A stretch of DNA of 64,000 bases from Algihabitans albus (GTDB lineage: Bacteria > Pseudomonadota > Alphaproteobacteria > Kiloniellales > DSM-21159), in assembly GCF_003572205.1 (NCBI RefSeq), contig NZ_QXNY01000006.1, positions 310,001 to 374,000 on the forward strand, given 5' to 3'. The translations under genes were made by a program, and so were the position numbers. Below the pieces are notes generated by a model that was given only the letters and a program-made list of their open reading frames with translations, ran no database searches and had not been told where the DNA came from. This document shows positions 51,262-59,287 of the stretch, piece after piece. Position 1 is the stretch's first letter, and every line of letters begins with the position of its first letter.

Positions 51262-52557
51262 ATGACGCCTTTTCCGAATACGCTTTGGGACGCGACGGCC
51301 GCCCCGCTGCAGCCCTGTCCGCCGCTGACCGAGGATGCGAGCACGCGGGTCTGTATCGTCGGCGCCGGCTTTGCGGGGCTGTCCACGGCCCTTCATCTCT
51401 CGGAGGCCGGACTCGACTGCTTGGTCCTGGACGCACAACGGCCCGGCTGGGGTGCCTCGGGGCGCAACGGCGGGCAGGTGATTCCGGGGTTGAAGCACGA
51501 TCCCGCCTTTTTGGCGGCCCGCTTCGGCGAGACCGCCGGCGCGCGCCTGGCGCGCTTCTCCGGAGATGCGCCGTCCCTGCTGTTCGATCTGGTTGCGCGC
51601 CACGGGATCGACTGCGACCTCTTCACCGGCGGCTGGATTCAGCCGGCCCACGCGCCCGAGGGACTGGAGACGCTGCGTCGCCGCCGGGAGCAGTGGCGTC
51701 CCTTCACGGAAGATATCGTCGAGATGGACCGGGCCGAGACGGCCCGGCTGATCGGCAGCGATCACTATGTCGGTGCGATGCTGGACCGGCGCGGCGGGTC
51801 GGTGCAGCCGCTCTCGTTGTCTCGTGGTCTCGCGCGCGCCGCGATGAAGCTGGGCGCCAGGATCTTCGGAGACACGAGGGCCCTGTCGCTGACCCGGCGC
51901 GACGGTCGGTGGGAGGTGACGACGCCGGCAGCGCGGATCACTGCCGACAGCGTCGTGGTCGCCACCAACGGCTATAGCGACGACCTGCTGCCGGGACTGC
52001 GGCGCAGCCTCGTGCCGGTCTACTCTTTCCAGGTCGCGACCCGGCCGCTTTCGCCGAACCTCGCGGCCACGATCCTGCCCGAAGGACATCCGGCCTCCGA
52101 CACCCGGCGGCTGCTCTGGTACTTCCGCAAGGACCGCCAGGATCGTTTGGTCATGGGCGGGCGCGGCTTCGCCAAGGACGCGCTTGGCGCGGAGGATACG
52201 CGGATCTTGCAGCGGTCGCTGAAGCAGCTCTACCCCCAGATCGGCGAGCTTGCGTTTGAGTATCACTGGGGCGGCCGCGTGGCTATGACGGCCGACCATC
52301 TGCCGCACGTTCATGCGCCGGAGCCCGGCCTCTACGCCGGGGTCGGTTTCAATGGCCGTGGTGTCGCCATGGCGACGGCAACTGGCTCGATCCTGGCGCG
52401 TCTGGCCGCGGGCGAGGAGCCGCGCGCCCAACCGGTCCCGGTGACCGCGCTCACGCCGATTGCCTTCCACGCCTTCCATGGCCTGGCCGTGCAGGCGCTC
52501 GCCAGCTACTACCGCTGGCGCGACCAGCGGGAGCGCAAGACCGTGAGACCGGACTGA
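51262..52557 (+). CDS. FAD-dependent amine/amino-acid oxidase (DAO family, PuuB-like)
   Basis: A 431-aa flavoprotein. The FAD-binding Rossmann motif is VCIVGAGFAGLSTALHL, followed by LVLDAQRPGWGASGRNGGQ, the loop characteristic of gamma-glutamylputrescine oxidase and related DAO enzymes. GVGFNGRGVAMATATG near the C-terminus is the second FAD contact. It would oxidise a secondary or primary amine to an aldehyde or imine with H2O2. It is 35 bp after the GGT-like gene, with GGAGCC at its ribosome site, and closes the operon. Confidence 0.9.
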   Translation: MTPFPNTLWDATAAPLQPCPPLTEDASTRVCIVGAGFAGLSTALHLSEAGLDCLVLDAQRPGWGASGRNGGQVIPGLKHDPAFLAARFGETAGARLARFSGDAPSLLFDLVARHGIDCDLFTGGWIQPAHAPEGLETLRRRREQWRPFTEDIVEMDRAETARLIGSDHYVGAMLDRRGGSVQPLSLSRGLARAAMKLGARIFGDTRALSLTRRDGRWEVTTPAARITADSVVVATNGYSDDLLPGLRRSLVPVYSFQVATRPLSPNLAATILPEGHPASDTRRLLWYFRKDRQDRLVMGGRGFAKDALGAEDTRILQRSLKQLYPQIGELAFEYHWGGRVAMTADHLPHVHAPEPGLYAGVGFNGRGVAMATATGSILARLAAGEEPRAQPVPVTALTPIAFHAFHGLAVQALASYYRWRDQRERKTVRPD

Positions 52558-52635
52558 CGTCCCGCCCTCTCAACTCGGCAGTCATTCGAACGCCGGCCCG
52601 CTCGTCCCACCCGTTCACAGAGGGTTGTGGCGGAG

Positions 52636-54054
52636 CTATTCGGCTTTCGCGGATGTCCGGCTACAGCGAGACGCTGCGGCCCGTCCGGCGATGGCGCCCA
52701 TGACGACGGCGCTGAGCAGCCCGTTGCCTGACAGGTAGCCGCTGTCGCCGGAGCCCGAGACGCCGCGCGCGGCGCCTCCGGCGGCGAAGAGATTCGGAAA
52801 GGGCTGTCCCGCCCTGTCGAGCACCCGCCCGCGCGTATCGATCTCCAGCCCGCCCTGGGTGTGGAACAGGGCGCCGGTGACGCGGACCGCCCGGTAGGGC
52901 GCGGCGAGCAGCGTTTCGGGCGCAAAGGTGCGGCCGAAGGCGTCGGGCTCGCCGCCTGCGGCCAACGCGCGCATTTCGGCGAAGGTTCCTTCGAGCGCGT
53001 CCAGGGGCAAACTCAGGCCCTCGGCCATCTCGGCCAGATCCTCGAAGACGCGGACCGCTCCGGCCTCCCGGGCGTTGCGGTAGTCCTCGAACTCCAGTGC
53101 CGTTTCGTGGATGCGGTCGTCGAAGAGGTTCCAGACGGTTCCACCGGGCTGCGCCAGCACCTTGGCGGCCTGCTCGGAGTAGCCGCCGTGTTCGTTCGAG
53201 AAGCGCCGGCCGGCGGCGTTGACCTGTACTCCGCCGCGCATCATCAGCGCCCAGGAGATCAGCGTCTGCTGCGGCGTGGCCAGGGAGCCGTGGCCCTGGC
53301 AGGCGCCCAGGTCGCGCAGGCTCGCGCCCAGGGCCTCGCCCCACCGCAGGGCATCGCCCCGGTTGCCCTCGTGCCCGTAGTAGAGCGCATCGCGCAGACT
53401 TGGCAGATGGCGCGCCACCAGCTCGCTATCGGCCCCGTAACCCGAACAGGCGAGGATCAGGGCCTCGCAGCCGACGCTTTCGCGGCTGCCGTCCGGCCGT
53501 TCGAAGCTGACGCCGTGGATTCGGTTTTCGTCGTCTGCCTGCAGTTCCACGACCCGTGCGTCGGTCAGCAGGTCGATGCCGGCCGTTCCGGCGGCATTGA
53601 GCAGGCAGCTCATCAGCTCCTCGCCGGTGCGGCGCGGCGTCGCGTGCATCCGCAGGTGGCTGTGGCCGGGGTAGAGAAATCCCTCGACCAGCGAGAAGGG
53701 GATGCGGTGCGTCTCGGCCAGCCAGTCGATCACTCGGCCCGATTGCTCGGCCAGGGTGGCCACGACGGCGGGATCGGCTTCCTGTCCGTTCTTGCGTTGA
53801 ATGTCGGCGGCCATGGTCGCGGCGCTGTCGCGGACTCCCTTTTCCGCTTGAAACCGCGAACCCGCCGCCGGAACGAAGCCCGAGGACATGAAGGTGCTGC
53901 CGCGCGCCACGCTGTCGCGTTCGAGGATGACGGCGGGGACGCCGGTCCCGGCGGCGGCCAGACCCGCCACCAGCCCGCAAGCGCCGCCGCCCACGATCAG
54001 CAGGGGCACCTGCATCTCGATTGTCTCACCCGGCACTCGACGCGTGACCGGCAT
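52636..54054 (-). CDS. FAD-dependent oxidoreductase, fumarate reductase/tricarballylate dehydrogenase-like
   Basis: A 472-aa flavoprotein. LLIVGGGACGLVAGLAAAG is the FAD motif, with RGSTFMSSGFVPAAGSRFQ after it as in the FAD_binding_2 family (flavocytochrome c, tricarballylate dehydrogenase, 3-ketosteroid dehydrogenase). The C-terminus has the family motif LFAAGGAARGVSGSGDSGYLSGNG. No heme or signal peptide is present. ATG 54054 overlaps the stop of the upstream hydrolase by 1 codon (ATGA); a second possible start is at 54015. It would add or remove a double bond next to a carboxylate. Confidence 0.85.
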   Translation of the reverse strand: MPVTRRVPGETIEMQVPLLIVGGGACGLVAGLAAAGTGVPAVILERDSVARGSTFMSSGFVPAAGSRFQAEKGVRDSAATMAADIQRKNGQEADPAVVATLAEQSGRVIDWLAETHRIPFSLVEGFLYPGHSHLRMHATPRRTGEELMSCLLNAAGTAGIDLLTDARVVELQADDENRIHGVSFERPDGSRESVGCEALILACSGYGADSELVARHLPSLRDALYYGHEGNRGDALRWGEALGASLRDLGACQGHGSLATPQQTLISWALMMRGGVQVNAAGRRFSNEHGGYSEQAAKVLAQPGGTVWNLFDDRIHETALEFEDYRNAREAGAVRVFEDLAEMAEGLSLPLDALEGTFAEMRALAAGGEPDAFGRTFAPETLLAAPYRAVRVTGALFHTQGGLEIDTRGRVLDRAGQPFPNLFAAGGAARGVSGSGDSGYLSGNGLLSAVVMGAIAGRAAASRCSRTSAKAE

Positions 54055-54989
54055 CAGCCGTCCTTTTCGGTCTGCGCCAGGAAGGCGTCCAGGATCTCGC
54101 CGGCCGGCGCCTGCCAGATGCGGTCCGACGCGCCGATGTGATCCAGCACCTCCTCCAGACAGGCGATGCGATGCGGCTGTCCGATCAGCCAGGGATGCAG
54201 GCTGAGGGCGAAGAGCCGGCCTCCCTCGCGCTCGGCTTCCGCCAGCAGATAGTCGAAAGCGTCCTTCACCTGAGCGACCCAGGAAAGCTCCGAGTGCAGG
54301 TTCTGGGACAGAACGACCTGGTCTTCGATCTCGCTGGACAGGGGCATGGCGGTCAAGCGCCCCGTCTCGGTCGAGACCGGATAGGGCAGGTCGTCGTTGA
54401 CCCAGTCGGCGCAGTAGGCGACGCCGTTCTCCGCCAGCAGGTCGAGGGTGTTCCAGCTCTGGCTGCGGGCCGGGCTGAGCCAGCCGCGGATCGGCTGGCC
54501 GGTCAGCTCGCGCAGCGTCTCCAGCGCGCGCCGGACGATCTCCGCCTCGTCCGCGCGGTCCTGACCGCCGTAATGCAGATGGTCCATGTTCCAGCCGTGG
54601 CAGAGGATCTCGCCGTCCCGCTCCAGCAGGCGCGCGAGCAGGTAGGGCGTCTGCTGCGCCAGCTGGGTATTGATGGCGAAGGTGGGACGGATGCCGGAGC
54701 GGTCGAAAGCCTTCAAGACACGGTAGACCCCGACCCGGTTGCCGTAGTCGCGCAAGGTGAAGTGGCGCAGATCCGGGTAGGGCATGGTCATGCCGCCCGG
54801 CACTTTGAAGGGCACGCCGCGCTGGTTCAGCGGATAGAACTGGAGCGAAAGATTGATCCAGACCGCCAGCGGCTTGTCGCCGGGCCAGCGGATCGGGGGG
54901 CGGTCGGCCAGCATCGACCAGTCGTAGCGTTCATGGTCGTAGCCGTGGCGGCGCTTGGGATAGCGCAGGTAGCCGTCGTCGAGGGCCAT
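54054..54989 (-). CDS. Polysaccharide deacetylase-family hydrolase (PuuE-like), first copy
   Basis: A 311-aa protein with the NodB-type barrel. GVYRVLKAFDRSGIRPTFAINTQL is the typical core, followed by HGWNMDHLHYGG and RGWLSPARSQSWNT. It resembles PuuE allantoinases and cyclic-imide hydrolases, which open amide rings using the same fold, better than chitin or peptidoglycan deacetylases; there is no signal peptide. 4 bp separate it from the related gene upstream. Substrate is inferred from context only. Confidence 0.75.
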   Translation of the reverse strand: MALDDGYLRYPKRRHGYDHERYDWSMLADRPPIRWPGDKPLAVWINLSLQFYPLNQRGVPFKVPGGMTMPYPDLRHFTLRDYGNRVGVYRVLKAFDRSGIRPTFAINTQLAQQTPYLLARLLERDGEILCHGWNMDHLHYGGQDRADEAEIVRRALETLRELTGQPIRGWLSPARSQSWNTLDLLAENGVAYCADWVNDDLPYPVSTETGRLTAMPLSSEIEDQVVLSQNLHSELSWVAQVKDAFDYLLAEAEREGGRLFALSLHPWLIGQPHRIACLEEVLDHIGASDRIWQAPAGEILDAFLAQTEKDG

Positions 54990-54993
54990 GCTC

Positions 54994-55932
54994 CTATCCT
55001 CCCGTCCTGGCGGCGATGTCCTGCAGCGCCGTATCGAAGTGGGTGTCCAGATAGTGACGGGCGATCTCCCGTCCCGTGGTGACCCAGACGTCGCTGTGGC
55101 CGGTGATGTATTCCAGCGCCTCCTCGAAGGCCTTGATGCGATGCGGGCAGCTCACCTGATAGCTGTGGGTGGGAATGCACATGACCGTGCCGCTCTCCGC
55201 CCCCTCGGCATAGAGGCGGTCGAAGTGGCGCTTCAGCATCGTCAGGTAGTGGCGCGGCTCCACCTTGTTGACCGCGAAGACGATGGTGTCGTTCATCTCC
55301 AGCGAGTAGGGAACCGAGAGGAAACGCAGGCCCGACCGCAGACGGATCGGTGTGGGCTGGTCGTCGTGGAACAGGTCGCAGGTGTAGATCCCCGCGTCCT
55401 CGCCGAACAGCTCCTGACCGACCTCGGCGAAGAGGTCCAGCGTGTGCTCCGAATGGGACAGCGCCGGCGCCAGATAGCCGGCGCAGGTCTGGCCGGTGTG
55501 GCGATGGATGCTCTCGATCCCGTCGCGGATCAACTCCCGTTCCTGAGCTTCGCTCAGGCCGTAGGTGTAGCGGGTGTTGTAGATGCCGTGGCTGAAGAAC
55601 TCCCAGTCGCGCTCGCGGCACTGCTCGATGATCTCCGGGTGATGCTCGCAGAGCGCCACCGACAGGGAGACCGATCCCCGAATGCCGTACTTGTCGAGCA
55701 GCGCCATCTGGCGTTTGTGACCGACGCGGTTGCCGTAGTCCCGGATGCCGTAGCCGGGAACCGAGGGATGCGGGGTGGGCCAGGCCTTGCGGTGAGGGTT
55801 CGCCGGCGGGTCGATCTCGTAATACTCGATGTTCGGCGCCACCCAGAAAGCGACACGGGCGCCGCCCGGCCATTCGATCTTCGGCCGCTTCTCGTAGGGC
55901 CAGTAGTCGTAGGCATCCAGCGTCTCTTTCAC
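54994..55932 (-). CDS. Polysaccharide deacetylase-family hydrolase (PuuE-like), second copy
   Basis: A 312-aa relative of the preceding protein. It opens with YWPYEKRPKIEWPGGARVAFWV and contains GYGIRDYGNRVGHKRQMALL, FFSHGIYNTRYTYG and YLAPALSHSEHTLDLFAEVG. The two copies share fold and gene order but are clearly diverged. No signal peptide. Paired copies may form subunits or act on different ring amides. Confidence 0.75.
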   Translation of the reverse strand: MKETLDAYDYWPYEKRPKIEWPGGARVAFWVAPNIEYYEIDPPANPHRKAWPTPHPSVPGYGIRDYGNRVGHKRQMALLDKYGIRGSVSLSVALCEHHPEIIEQCRERDWEFFSHGIYNTRYTYGLSEAQERELIRDGIESIHRHTGQTCAGYLAPALSHSEHTLDLFAEVGQELFGEDAGIYTCDLFHDDQPTPIRLRSGLRFLSVPYSLEMNDTIVFAVNKVEPRHYLTMLKRHFDRLYAEGAESGTVMCIPTHSYQVSCPHRIKAFEEALEYITGHSDVWVTTGREIARHYLDTHFDTALQDIAARTGG

Positions 55933-55978
55933 GAGGAGTCTCTCCCGCGCGGGGTCATGGGGCCGGCCGCAAGCAGCC

Positions 55979-56656
55979 TCATCCGGCTTGGGCGATCCGC
56001 GTCTCGAGCCAGCTCCGGACGTCGGAGACCGGCAGGACGTCGGCGTACTTGAGGTGCATGTCGGTCAGATTGGCGTAGTGGTAGCTCTCGTGCTTGTCGG
56101 CCACGCACTCCAGAGGGACGATGGTGCGGTAGCCGCGCGACAGGCTTTCGACCGCCGTGGCGCGCACGCAGCCCGAGGTCGAGCCGCCGGTGATGATCAC
56201 GGTGTCCACCCGGTGCCAGACCAGAAGCGACTGCAGGGGCGTCTCGAAGAAGGCCGAGGGCATGCGCTTGGTGTAGACGACGTCGCGGCTGCGATCGATC
56301 TCGACCCGCTCGTCGAACTCGGCCCGCTCCGAGCCGTACTTGATGTTCTGCAGCGAGTCCGGCGTATCGCTGCGCGTGCCCCAGATGCCGGCATCCTCGG
56401 CCGAGTCCAGGAAGGCGACATGGGTCCAGACCACCGGCCAGCCGAGTTGCCGGAACGACTTGGCCAGCCCGTTGACATGCTCGAGCTGCCTGGGATCCGT
56501 CTCGTAAGCCGTCTTGAAGAGGTCGGTCCGGGTATAGGCCTTCTGCGGATCGACGTTGATCAACACGGCCTTCTCGCCGAAGCCGAAGGGGACCCGCTGA
56601 GGGTTGGCGATGACCTCGTGAAAGAGATCCTTGGCGGTTTTGTCGGTGGTGATCAT
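55979..56656 (-). CDS. Isochorismatase-fold cysteine amidohydrolase
   Basis: A 225-aa protein of the CSHase/maleamate amidohydrolase group. The catalytic triad is Asp36 (LINVDPQKAY), Lys130 (YTKRMPSAFFET) and Cys163 (TGGSTSGCVRATAVES). Length and these motifs fit hydrolysis of a linear amide or carbamoyl group (N-carbamoylsarcosine, maleamate, nicotinamide-like). It lies 18 bp downstream of the lyase gene and 46 bp upstream of the hydrolase pair, suggesting that it removes ammonia after ring opening. The exact amide is not known. Confidence 0.85.
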   Translation of the reverse strand: MITTDKTAKDLFHEVIANPQRVPFGFGEKAVLINVDPQKAYTRTDLFKTAYETDPRQLEHVNGLAKSFRQLGWPVVWTHVAFLDSAEDAGIWGTRSDTPDSLQNIKYGSERAEFDERVEIDRSRDVVYTKRMPSAFFETPLQSLLVWHRVDTVIITGGSTSGCVRATAVESLSRGYRTIVPLECVADKHESYHYANLTDMHLKYADVLPVSDVRSWLETRIAQAG

Positions 56657-56674
56657 CCGGTCTCTCCTGCGGGG

Positions 56675-57550
56675 TCAGCGGTTCTCGTACTTCTCGCCCA
56701 GTTCCAGCATTGCCTGGGTTCCGAGATACTTGTTGAGTTGCGTGAAATCGAGCATCCGGTCGCGGAAGGCATCGGTGCTCCCGTCCCGGCGCAGCGTGGC
56801 GAAGAAGCGGGTTGCCATGTGCGTGACGGCGCGCACCAGGGCGCCGGGGAAGATCACCAGCGAGAAGCCCAGGCCCTCCAGCGCCTCCGCGGTCTTCAGG
56901 GGGGTATCGCCGCCTTCCACCATGTTCGCCATGATCGGCACCCGGCCATGAAAGCGGGACATGATCTTTTCGACGTCCCCGTCGCTTCGGATGCCCTCGA
57001 TGAACAGGATGTCGACGCCTGCCTCGCGGTAGGCCTCGGCGCGGTCCAGGGCGCCGTCGGTCCCTTCCACCGCCACCGCATCGGTGCGGCCGATGATGAG
57101 CGTGCGCTCGCTGTCGCGCGCGTCGAGTGCGGCCTTCAGCTTGCCGACCATCTCCGCCGCCGGCACCAGCGTCTTTCCGCGCAGGTGTCCGCAGCGTTTC
57201 GGGTAGGTCTGGTCCTCCAGTTGGATGGCGTTGGCGCCGGACCGCTCGAGCAGGCGCACGCTGCGCATGGCATTCATCGCATTGCCGAAGCCGGTGTCGC
57301 AATCGACGATGATGGAGAGCTCCGTGCGTTCGCGAATGTGCAGCAGGGCGTCGTTGACTTCGCTCAAGCCGAGCAGACCGATGTCGGGCCGGCCGAGCTG
57401 CGTGTAGGCGAGACTGGCCCCGGAGAGATAGATGGTCTCGAAACCGGCCTGCTCGGCCAGCGATGCGCCCAAGGCGTCGTAGACGCCCGGCGCCACCTCG
57501 ATCGAGGGGCCGATAAGCCGGTCTTTGAGCTGGCTGGGATGAACGGTCAT
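56675..57550 (-). CDS. Isocitrate lyase/PEP mutase-family C-C lyase
   Basis: A 291-aa protein. The mobile loop with the catalytic cysteine is KRCGHLRGKT (Cys120), and the Mg-binding region is VDCDTGFGN (Asp83, Asp85) with QLEDQ. YLSGASLAYTQLGRPDIG matches the opening of 2-methylisocitrate and 2,3-dimethylmalate lyases. It would split an alkyl-malate or methylisocitrate-type acid into pyruvate or glyoxylate and a second acid. ATG 57550 is the chosen start; the open frame further upstream belongs to promoter or neighbour DNA. It is 35 bp downstream of the tautomerase fusion gene. Confidence 0.85.
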   Translation of the reverse strand: MTVHPSQLKDRLIGPSIEVAPGVYDALGASLAEQAGFETIYLSGASLAYTQLGRPDIGLLGLSEVNDALLHIRERTELSIIVDCDTGFGNAMNAMRSVRLLERSGANAIQLEDQTYPKRCGHLRGKTLVPAAEMVGKLKAALDARDSERTLIIGRTDAVAVEGTDGALDRAEAYREAGVDILFIEGIRSDGDVEKIMSRFHGRVPIMANMVEGGDTPLKTAEALEGLGFSLVIFPGALVRAVTHMATRFFATLRRDGSTDAFRDRMLDFTQLNKYLGTQAMLELGEKYENR

Positions 57551-57585
57551 GTCGGACAGGTTCCTTGAAGGAAAGGGAAAGGCGC

Positions 57586-58146
57586 TCAGGATCTGGCGAG
57601 CGCGAGGTCGTTCCAGACGTCCTGCCGCGCCAGCCGGTTGTCCCGGACTTCGAAGCGGTCGATGAAGCGGATGGCCTCGAAGGGCGTGCCGTCCGGCCAC
57701 TCGCCGGACAGATGGCCATGGCAGATCACCACGCTGTGGTCCTCGTGGTCGCAGGTGTCGAAGGTCTGGAAGGTCTTCCGCACGAAGCGGTAGCGATCTC
57801 CCGCCCAGGCGATCAGATCGGACAGGCGGGTCATCTCCGGACTGCCGGGAAAGACCATGACGAAGTCGTCGCTGATCTGGCGTTCCGCAGCATCCAGGTC
57901 GCGCGCCTCCAGGGCCGTCAGGAAGGCGCGGACCCTCTCCTCCGGCGTCTCCTCGCTGGCGATGGCGGGTGCACGGGCGCGTCCGCCGCGTGCGTAGCCG
58001 TCCATTTCGACCTCATGCAGGAACACAGTGATCGCCTCGGGCGCGGCGTCCAGCACCCCTCGCGTGGCGTCGGTCAGGCGCCGGCAGAGGCGTTGCTTGA
58101 CCCCGCTCGAGTAGCCTCGAATCAGGTTGACCTGGATGACGGGCAT
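57586..58146 (-). CDS. Tautomerase-SnoaL fusion protein
   Basis: A 186-aa protein with two domains. Residues 1-60 (MPVIQVNLIRGYSSGVKQ) form a 4-oxalocrotonate-tautomerase domain with the catalytic Pro just after the initiator Met. Residues 70-186 are a SnoaL/NTF2-like domain (FLTALEARDLDAAERQISDD, MVFPGSPEMTRL, WPDGTPFEAIRFIDRFEVRD). Tautomerases usually occur alone as 60-80-aa proteins, so the fusion suggests two successive isomerase or hydratase steps on one substrate. It starts the minus-strand operon at a divergent promoter region shared with the GntR gene. Confidence 0.8.
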   Translation of the reverse strand: MPVIQVNLIRGYSSGVKQRLCRRLTDATRGVLDAAPEAITVFLHEVEMDGYARGGRARAPAIASEETPEERVRAFLTALEARDLDAAERQISDDFVMVFPGSPEMTRLSDLIAWAGDRYRFVRKTFQTFDTCDHEDHSVVICHGHLSGEWPDGTPFEAIRFIDRFEVRDNRLARQDVWNDLALARS

Positions 58147-58211
58147 GCACCGATCCCCCTCTATGTTTCACCCTGCCGATCTGATAAATCATGCCGACAT
58201 GAGATACATAG

Positions 58212-58235
58212 AAATGTACGATGAATAATACATTT
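58212..58235. promoter_or_regulatory. Inverted repeat, candidate GntR operator (divergent region)
   Basis: AAATGTA (58212-58218) and TACATTT (58229-58235) form an inverted repeat with a 10-bp spacer. It lies between the tautomerase gene and the GntR gene. The same half-sites recur in the region before leuC-like (59196-59236). Located in an AT-rich stretch within otherwise GC-rich DNA. Confidence 0.5.
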
Positions 58236-58321
58236 ACTATGACCGGTCACCGACAGGCGTCAAGTCCCCATGCGATGGGGAACAGCCTTCCCGCCAGGCG
58301 TCCTTCGGGACTCCCGGCCCC

Positions 58322-59161
58322 ATGACGCGATCCGACGACCGGGTGGATACGCTGGCCGAACCTGCCGCTGTCGGCGGCATGAAGGCGCATCGCATTTTCC
58401 TGCTTCTGAAGGATGCGATCATGAGCGGGCGGATGGAACCGGGCGAAAAGCTGCCGGGCGAACTCAAGCTGGCCGAACAGCACAAGGTGTCGCGGGTGAC
58501 GGTGCGGCGTGCCCTGCAGGCCTTGCGGGAGGCCGGTCTGGTGGCGCGCCGGCCCGGCATCGGCACGCTCGTGCTGGAACAGCCCCTGGATGCGCGCCTG
58601 ACCGCCAGCGTCTCCAACCTGCTGCCCAACATGGTGCAGATGAGCGAGGCCTCGCACGTCAGGCTGCTGGAGTTCAGCTATGTCGAGCCGACCGGAATGG
58701 TCCGGGAACGCCTGGGAATGAGCTCGAGCGAACGGGTTCAGCGCTCGATCCGGGTCAGACTGATGAACGACAAGCCCTTTTCCTACCTGGTGACCCATGT
58801 GCCCGAGCGGATCGCGCTGAACTACAACGAAGCGGACCTCGCCGACACGCCGCTGTTCGCCCTGCTGGAGCGCAGCGGCGTCAAGGTGAGCCAGGCCACG
58901 CAGACTATCTCGGCGGCCTTGGCGGATCAGGAGGTGGCGCAGGCGCTGAGCGTTGCCGTGGGGTCGCCGCTCATTTCCCTGACCCGCGTGGTCTACGACC
59001 AGGACGGGCGCGGCGTGGAACATCTCGACGCCCTCTATCGTCCGGACCGCTACCGTTTCCAGATCGAACTGAACCGTGCGGGCGACGAGGCGGCCCGCTA
59101 CTGGGAGCCGATGGGCGAGGCCGGCGGGGAGCCGAAGACGTCCAAGGCCGGCCGGCGCTGA
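58322..59161 (+). CDS. GntR-family regulator with UTRA ligand domain (HutC type)
   Basis: A 279-aa protein. The winged helix (about residues 20-90) reads HRIFLLLKDAIMSGRMEPGE then KLPGELKLAEQHKVSRVTV. The remaining 170 residues are a UTRA chorismate-lyase-like domain (ERVQRSIRVRLMNDKPFSYL, LTRVVYDQDGRGVEHLDAL). These regulators bind a pathway compound and derepress neighbouring genes. It is flanked by the divergent degradation operon on one side and leuCD-like/TRAP genes on the other, so it probably controls both. Start ATG 58322. Confidence 0.88.
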   Translation: MTRSDDRVDTLAEPAAVGGMKAHRIFLLLKDAIMSGRMEPGEKLPGELKLAEQHKVSRVTVRRALQALREAGLVARRPGIGTLVLEQPLDARLTASVSNLLPNMVQMSEASHVRLLEFSYVEPTGMVRERLGMSSSERVQRSIRVRLMNDKPFSYLVTHVPERIALNYNEADLADTPLFALLERSGVKVSQATQTISAALADQEVAQALSVAVGSPLISLTRVVYDQDGRGVEHLDALYRPDRYRFQIELNRAGDEAARYWEPMGEAGGEPKTSKAGRR

Positions 59162-59195
59162 GGCGACGGAGCGGCAAGCCGTTTTGGTCTGCGAA

Positions 59196-59236
59196 AATAC
59201 ATTTGACCGGCTGTTCGACCGAAGTCTAAATGTATT
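59196..59236 (+). promoter_or_regulatory. Promoter-overlapping inverted repeat before leuC-like gene
   Basis: AATACATTT (59196-59204) and AAATGTATT (59228-59236) are perfect inverted copies. Between and overlapping them TTGACC (59203-59208) and CTAAAT (59226-59231) with a 17-bp spacer could be -35 and -10. A bound GntR dimer would block transcription of the dehydratase-TRAP operon. The half-site equals that in the divergent region at 58212-58235. Confidence 0.45.
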
Positions 59237-59287
59237 AAAAGAAATACAGTTTGCAGAAGATCGACTGCGTTTCCATCTGTGAGTGCC

